Assembly (NCBI GenBank): GCA_014860725.1
Contig: JACZJD010000182.1
Span: forward strand, 1-9,228
DNA: 9,228 nucleotides
Direction of reading: 5' to 3'
DNA from: Aquamicrobium sp.
GTDB taxonomy: Bacteria > Pseudomonadota > Alphaproteobacteria > Rhizobiales > Rhizobiaceae
Shown here: positions 6,192-9,228 of the stretch, piece by piece
How positions within the stretch are numbered: the stretch's first letter is position 1
Layout of the letters: every line of letters starts with the position of its first letter
The notes under the pieces: generated by a model
Databases searched by the model: none
The model's input: only the letters and a program-made list of their open reading frames with translations
Told to the model about the DNA's origin: nothing
Position numbers and translations under genes: made by a program

Positions 6192-6872
6192 ATGGACGCC
6201 GTGGTCAAGAACTTCACTCCCCGTGCCGATTCCACCGCCGCCCCGCGCGCGCAGGAGACGGCCAAGCCCGCCTATATGGACAAGCCCGTCACCGACCGCC
6301 CCTCGCAGGAGGAGGTAGAGGCCGCGGTGCGCACGCTCCTGCGCTGGACCGGCGACAACCCCGACCGCGAAGGGCTGGTCGACACGCCCAAGCGCGTGGC
6401 GAACGCTTTCCGCGAGATGTTCTCCGGCTACGACCAGTGCCCCGCCGAGGAGCTCGGCCGCACCTTCGAGGAGGTGCAGGGCTATGACGACATGGTGCTG
6501 GTCAAGGACATCCGCTTCCATTCGCACTGCGAGCACCACATGGTGCCGATCATCGGCAGGGCGCATGTCGCCTACCTGCCGGACGGCAAGGTGGTCGGCC
6601 TGTCGAAGATCGCGCGCGTGGTCGACATCTTCGCCCGCCGCCTCCAGACGCAGGAGGCGCTGACCGCGCAGATTGCCGGCGTCATCCAGGACGTGCTAAA
6701 TCCGCGCGGCGTGGCGGTGATGATCGAGGCGGAGCATATGTGCATGGCCATGCGCGGCATCCGCAAGGAAGGATCGACCACGCTGACCACCACCTTCACG
6801 GGCGTCTTCAGGAACCAGCCGGAAGAGCAGGCCCGCTTCATGATGATGCTGAGAAACGGCCTCGCCGGATAG
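6192..6872 (+). CDS. folE: GTP cyclohydrolase I (FolE, type IA)
   Basis: It converts GTP to 7,8-dihydroneopterin triphosphate and formate, the first step of tetrahydrofolate synthesis; the family forms toroidal homodecamers in the cytoplasm. The 226 residues compare with about 222 in E. coli. An unconserved N-terminal tail (about 1-37) precedes the catalytic domain. The zinc site is complete: C113 and H116 in SHCEHHMVP and C184 in [11 protein letters not shown], with H182 beside it. The substrate-site segments [20 protein letters not shown] and [13 protein letters not shown] are also present. The frame is open upstream from 6057, but that stretch runs through the terminator hairpin and is unconserved; the ATG at 6192 has GGGAG 9 bases upstream. 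hisI follows 37 bases later, so the two are probably cotranscribed. Expression may be limited by the terminator in its leader. Confidence 0.97.
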   Translation: MDAVVKNFTPRADSTAAPRAQETAKPAYMDKPVTDRPSQEEVEAAVRTLLRWTGDNPDREGLVDTPKRVANAFREMFSGYDQCPAEELGRTFEEVQGYDDMVLVKDIRFHSHCEHHMVPIIGRAHVAYLPDGKVVGLSKIARVVDIFARRLQTQEALTAQIAGVIQDVLNPRGVAVMIEAEHMCMAMRGIRKEGSTTLTTTFTGVFRNQPEEQARFMMMLRNGLAG

Positions 6873-6878
6873 TCCCGC

Positions 6879-6907
6879 CGCGGCCCGACCGCAACGACAG
6901 GGCCGCG
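6879..6907 (+). other. Stem-loop in the folE-hisI gap
   Basis: CGCGGCC (6879-6885) can pair perfectly with GGCCGCG (6901-6907), leaving a 15-base loop. The right arm ends 2 bases before the hisI ATG and covers where a ribosome site should be, so it could reduce hisI translation or mark an RNA processing site. No T-tract follows, so it is not an intrinsic terminator. Confidence 0.35.
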
Positions 6908-6909
6908 AC

Positions 6910-7359
6910 ATGGACAGCTTCCCGCCTCCCCCCTCGGACAAGGCCGCGCTCGAAGAGGGCGACGCCTTCTCGCCGCGCTTCGACCGCGACGGGCTGGTGA
7001 CGGCGATAGTCACCGACGCCGGCGACGGCACGCTGCTGATGGTGGGGCACATGAACGCCGAGGCGCTGGCGCTGACGCTCGAAACCGGCCTTGCCCATTT
7101 CTGGTCGCGATCGCGCGGCACTCTGTGGAAGAAGGGCGAGACCTCCGGCAACATGCTGCGCGTGGCCGAGGTGAAGACGGATTGCGACCAGGATGCGGTC
7201 TGGCTCAAGGTCACGGTCGGCGGGCACGATGCAACCTGTCATACCGGACGGCGTTCCTGCTTCTACAGGACGGTGCAGGTTCGGGATGGGAAGGCAACGC
7301 TTGTTCAGGACGGCAGCGGGGCGAAGTTCGACCCCGCGAAAGTCTATGGCGGGGGTTGA
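6910..7359 (+). CDS. hisI: Phosphoribosyl-AMP cyclohydrolase
   Basis: It hydrolyses the adenine ring of phosphoribosyl-AMP to give ProFAR, the third step of histidine synthesis; cytoplasmic homodimer needing Zn and Mg. The 149 residues form a stand-alone HisI without a fused HisE (phosphoribosyl-ATP pyrophosphatase) domain, as is usual in alphaproteobacteria. Family signatures are [17 protein letters not shown] (44-60), [18 protein letters not shown] (64-81), the metal motif DCDQDAVW (D91, C92, D93, D95) and [11 protein letters not shown] (C110, C117). The three cysteines are the zinc ligands, and the alternating aspartates bind Mg. An N-terminal tail of about 20 residues rich in Pro is extra. 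The ATG at 6910 is the natural start, but only a weak AGGG precedes it, within a hairpin. It follows folE by 37 bases; both enzymes are zinc-dependent hydrolases that open purine rings. Confidence 0.97.
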   Translation: MDSFPPPPSDKAALEEGDAFSPRFDRDGLVTAIVTDAGDGTLLMVGHMNAEALALTLETGLAHFWSRSRGTLWKKGETSGNMLRVAEVKTDCDQDAVWLKVTVGGHDATCHTGRRSCFYRTVQVRDGKATLVQDGSGAKFDPAKVYGGG

Positions 7360-7369
7360 GCACCCCGCC
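7348..7369 (+). terminator. Hairpin over the hisI stop codon, no T-tract
   Basis: GGCGGGG (7348-7354) pairs with CCCCGCC (7363-7369) around the stop codon at 7357-7359. The stem is strong and GC-rich, but GCGGCAAG follows instead of T's. It may stabilise the mRNA end or assist termination; alone it is a weak terminator call. Confidence 0.3.
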
Positions 7370-7407
7370 GCGGCAAGGGCGGGCGCATTCATCCTTTCGA
7401 TACGACC

Positions 7408-7434
7408 GATAGTGTATGACTATCCCGGGGATAG
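7408..7434 (+). promoter_or_regulatory. Two overlapping perfect palindromes before the patatin gene
   Basis: GATAGT, 5 bases, ACTATC (7408-7424) is followed by CTATCCC, G, GGGATAG (7420-7434), and the two share the CTATC at 7420-7424. The result is three half-sites GATAG/CTATC/GATAG with centres at 7410, 7422 and 7432. The last reaches into the ribosome site of the gene at 7447. It could be an operator for a dimeric regulator, or mutually exclusive RNA hairpins. No regulator is identified. Confidence 0.45.
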
Positions 7435-7438
7435 GGAG
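7433..7438 (+). promoter_or_regulatory. Ribosome binding site selecting the ATG at 7447
   Basis: AGGGAG lies 8 bases before the ATG at 7447-7449. An in-frame GTG at 7438-7440 overlaps this site and so is unlikely to be the start. Its first two bases belong to the right arm of the second palindrome. Confidence 0.55.
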
Positions 7439-7446
7439 TGAGTGCG

Positions 7447-8409
7447 ATGCTCGAGTGGGCGTCTCTGCGTAGCAGACATGAAGGCGGCAACGGCGGCGAC
7501 CTGCCGGCCGAACCGCGGATCGTCGAACCGAGGCCGGTCCGCAAACCGGGCATCGCGCTGGCGCTGGGCGGCGGGGCCGCCCGCGGCTGGGCGCATATCG
7601 GCGTGCTGCGGGCGCTGGACGAGGCCAGCATCCAGATCGACATGATCGCCGGGACCTCGATCGGCGCGCTGGTCGGCGGCTGCTACCTCGCTGGCAAGCT
7701 CGATGAACTCGAGGAGTTCGCCCGCTCGCTGACCAAGCGGCGCATCTTCGGCCTGCTCGACCTGCATCTGGGCGGCAACGGCCTGCTCGGCGGGCTGAAG
7801 CTGACCGCCAAGATGCAGGAGCACCTGAACGGCACCACCTTCGCCGACCTCACCAGGCCGTTCGTCTGCGTCGCGGCGGAGATCCGCACCGGGCACGAGA
7901 TCTGGCTGTCGAACGGCTCGCTGATCACGGCGATGCGCGCCTCCTATGCGCTGCCCGGCGTGTTCGAGCCCGTGACCTGCAACAAGCGCGTGCTCGTCGA
8001 CGGGGCGCTGGTCAATCCGGTTCCGGTGTCGGTGTGCCGCGCCTACGAGCAGCGGCTCGTCGTCGCCGTCAACCTGCATTACGACCTGTTCGGCCGCGCC
8101 GCCGTCATCAAGCACAGCGCCGACACCGACGGCGACGGAGAGGCCGAGCTCGTCATCGACAAGGGGCCGAGCGACCGCGAGGCGCGCCTCGGCATCACCG
8201 GCGTCATGGTCGAGGCCTTCAACATCATCCAAGACCGCATCTCGCGCGCCCGCATGGCCGGCGACCCGCCGGACCTGTCGCTGCTGCCCAAGCTCGGCCA
8301 TATCGGGCTGACCGAATTCCACCGCGCCGACGAAGCCATCCGGCTCGGCTACGAGACCGCCCGGGCGCAGATCGGCGAGCTGGAGCGGCTGCGCGGCGTC
8401 CTCGCCTGA
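7447..8409 (+). CDS. Patatin-like phospholipase/esterase, RssA-NTE type
   Basis: A serine hydrolase of the patatin fold, expected to cleave acyl esters of (lyso)phospholipids through a Ser-Asp dyad. The 320 residues have no signal peptide or membrane segment, so it is probably cytoplasmic or peripheral. Visible motifs are the oxyanion-hole loop GGGAARG (41-47), the nucleophile elbow GTSIG with Ser71, and the catalytic Asp in VDGALVNP (Asp185). All required residues are present. The order and the closing part (GVMVEAFNIIQDRI, about 252-265) fit bacterial RssA/YchK and NTE-domain proteins better than plant patatins or ExoU effectors. A hydrophilic N-terminal tail of about 33 residues precedes the fold. 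It follows hisI by 87 bases that carry two palindromes, suggesting its own regulation. Substrate is unknown. Confidence 0.93.
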   Translation: MLEWASLRSRHEGGNGGDLPAEPRIVEPRPVRKPGIALALGGGAARGWAHIGVLRALDEASIQIDMIAGTSIGALVGGCYLAGKLDELEEFARSLTKRRIFGLLDLHLGGNGLLGGLKLTAKMQEHLNGTTFADLTRPFVCVAAEIRTGHEIWLSNGSLITAMRASYALPGVFEPVTCNKRVLVDGALVNPVPVSVCRAYEQRLVVAVNLHYDLFGRAAVIKHSADTDGDGEAELVIDKGPSDREARLGITGVMVEAFNIIQDRISRARMAGDPPDLSLLPKLGHIGLTEFHRADEAIRLGYETARAQIGELERLRGVLA

Positions 8410-8453
8410 CCGCGCCCGCAGGTCGCCATCCCTCCTTCATGAACAGGGCCGCA

Positions 8454-8473
8454 GCCGGGAAACCCGGCAATTT
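8454..8473 (+). terminator. Hairpin after the patatin gene, weak T-tract
   Basis: GCCGGG (8454-8459), loop AAA and CCCGGC (8463-8468) form a perfect 6-bp stem with AATTTC behind it. It lies 44 bases past the stop at 8407-8409. Only three T's follow, so termination may be partial. Confidence 0.45.
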
Positions 8474-8522
8474 CGCGGCGGAATCATGATCTTGCCTTAT
8501 TTCGTCCGTAGCCGGGAGGTTG

Positions 8523-8595
8523 CGGAACGGGCCGGGATTCGTTAGGTCTCGTTCCGGGCACGGGGGATCATGCCGTTCTTGCCCATTGCGGCAAG
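8523..8595 (+). other. Two stem-loops in the leader of the lipoprotein gene
   Basis: CGGAACG (8523-8529) pairs with CGTTCCG (8550-8556) across a 20-base loop. CTTGCC (8578-8583) pairs with GGCAAG (8590-8595) across CATTGC. Both lie in the 221-base non-coding gap between the patatin gene and the TTG at 8631. No clear promoter boxes or known RNA family could be recognised. Confidence 0.3.
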
Positions 8596-8615
8596 TGCAT
8601 GTCGTGTCCAGTCTT

Positions 8616-8623
8616 GGAAGGGA
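8616..8623 (+). promoter_or_regulatory. Ribosome binding site deciding a TTG start
   Basis: The purine run GGAAGGGA ends 7 bases before the TTG at 8631-8633. It is the best initiation context for the frame that carries the lipoprotein signal, and no ATG is in frame close by. Confidence 0.55.
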
Positions 8624-8630
8624 TAGGCAT

Positions 8631-9228
8631 TTGAAAGCTGAGGGAACGCGCTTCATACGCGACGGCAGGCGCACCCTGCTCGTGGCGTTCGCATCCGTCC
8701 TCCTCGCTTCCTGCGCGACGTCCGATTCCGACGTTCCCTTCGGCTTCGCCGCCTCCGACATCGCTCCCCAGACCGCCGAGCAGACGACCGCGGCCCTGCC
8801 CTCCACCGGTGCGGAAGGGGCAATGATCCAGACCGCCGCCGCCGAAACCGCCGCCGCCTTCGTCGTCGAGGAAGGCGACCCGATCCTGCCGGATTCCGTC
8901 GCGTCCGCGCCGGCCCTGCGGCCGGGCTCCGAAGGCGAGGCCGCCGCCGCGGCTGCCCCGGCTTCACTGGTGGCGGCCATCGAGACCGCTTCCGCGCAGC
9001 CTGCGGCAGAGGCGCAGGCATCGACCGATCAGGCTGCCGCCGCGGTCCAGCCGGAACAGGCTGCCGAGACGCCGGTGCAGGTCGCCGCGCTCGTCCCCGA
9101 ACAGCCCAAGAAGCGCGGCTTCCTTTCCGCCTTCTTCTCGCCCGCGACGCCGGCGGCAGCGCAGCCGAAGGCGCCGCGCCCGCTGATCGACCCGACCGCG
9201 GCGAAGCCGGCCGCCGCTTCCGCGGCAT
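8631..9228 (+). CDS. Ala-rich outer-envelope lipoprotein, partial at right edge
   Basis: The visible 199 residues begin with a basic n-region (KAEGTRFIRDGRRT), then the hydrophobic core LLVAFASVLLASC with a clear lipobox L-A-S-C at Cys28. It should therefore be a lipid-anchored envelope protein. The rest is a low-complexity, Ala/Pro/Glu/Gln-rich spacer, with the motif KKRGFLSAFFS at about 162-172 and PRPLIDP at about 184-190. From memory, this layout resembles rhizobial lipoproteins whose C terminus carries a YcbK-like DUF882/M15 peptidase domain acting on peptidoglycan. That domain would lie outside the window, so the assignment is tentative. The start is TTG, supported by GGAAGGGA 7 bases upstream. 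No stop is reached before the window ends. Confidence 0.72.
   Translation, partial: MKAEGTRFIRDGRRTLLVAFASVLLASCATSDSDVPFGFAASDIAPQTAEQTTAALPSTGAEGAMIQTAAAETAAAFVVEEGDPILPDSVASAPALRPGSEGEAAAAAAPASLVAAIETASAQPAAEAQASTDQAAAAVQPEQAAETPVQVAALVPEQPKKRGFLSAFFSPATPAAAQPKAPRPLIDPTAAKPAAASAA

Noticed and set aside
7420..8322. Minus-strand frame of 300 codons opposite the patatin gene
   Set aside because: Antisense shadow; the plus strand carries intact GGGAARG, GTSIG and DGA motifs.
8225..8980. Minus-strand frame of 251 codons across the patatin end and lipoprotein start
   Set aside because: Ala/Ser/Arg-rich nonsense produced by the Ala-rich lipoprotein codons read backwards.

Overview
The window is a GC-rich, densely coded chromosomal segment from an alphaproteobacterium. 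Protein style and gene set point to the Hyphomicrobiales, probably a Mesorhizobium/Phyllobacteriaceae-like organism. The placement is inferred from remembered homologues (ThrRS, the Ala-rich lipoprotein, the two-cysteine IscU-like protein), not from a search. No phage, transposase, CRISPR, rRNA or tRNA genes were seen. Most of the content is housekeeping, and the odd features lie mainly between genes.

Left part (1-1560): a nitroreductase of the YdjA type runs off the left edge on the minus strand. A 138-base gap separates it from a divergent gene for an exported protein of unknown function that appears to be built from three tandem beta-rich modules. That gene ends in a hairpin plus eight T's and converges on thrS.

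Minus-strand block (1558-4377): thrS (threonyl-tRNA synthetase), a 57-residue YegP/DUF1508 protein and yidD (membrane-protein insertion efficiency factor). The thrS leader carries several stem-loops, including a terminator-like hairpin with a competing arm.

Middle (4490-5504): a plus-strand LysR-family (GcvA-like) regulator has a good promoter and a perfect T-N11-A dyad over its start codon. It is broken by one extra G in a G4 run at 4869-4872. It converges with a 4-base gap on an IscU/SufU-like Fe-S scaffold gene (minus).

Right part (5956-9228): an AT-rich core shared by divergent promoters is followed by a long leader with two stem-loops. The second is a classical intrinsic terminator ending 64 bases before folE, so this could be an sRNA or a folE attenuator. 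Then come folE (GTP cyclohydrolase I) and hisI (phosphoribosyl-AMP cyclohydrolase), likely cotranscribed. A patatin-like hydrolase follows, preceded by two overlapping palindromes that share one arm. Last is the start of an Ala-rich lipoprotein that runs off the right edge.

Functionally the window combines translation (thrS), membrane protein biogenesis (yidD), Fe-S assembly, folate and histidine synthesis, lipid hydrolysis and envelope proteins. I found no convincing new multi-gene system. The best leads are the folE leader/sRNA, the palindrome pair before the patatin gene, the LysR frameshift and the triplicated exported protein.
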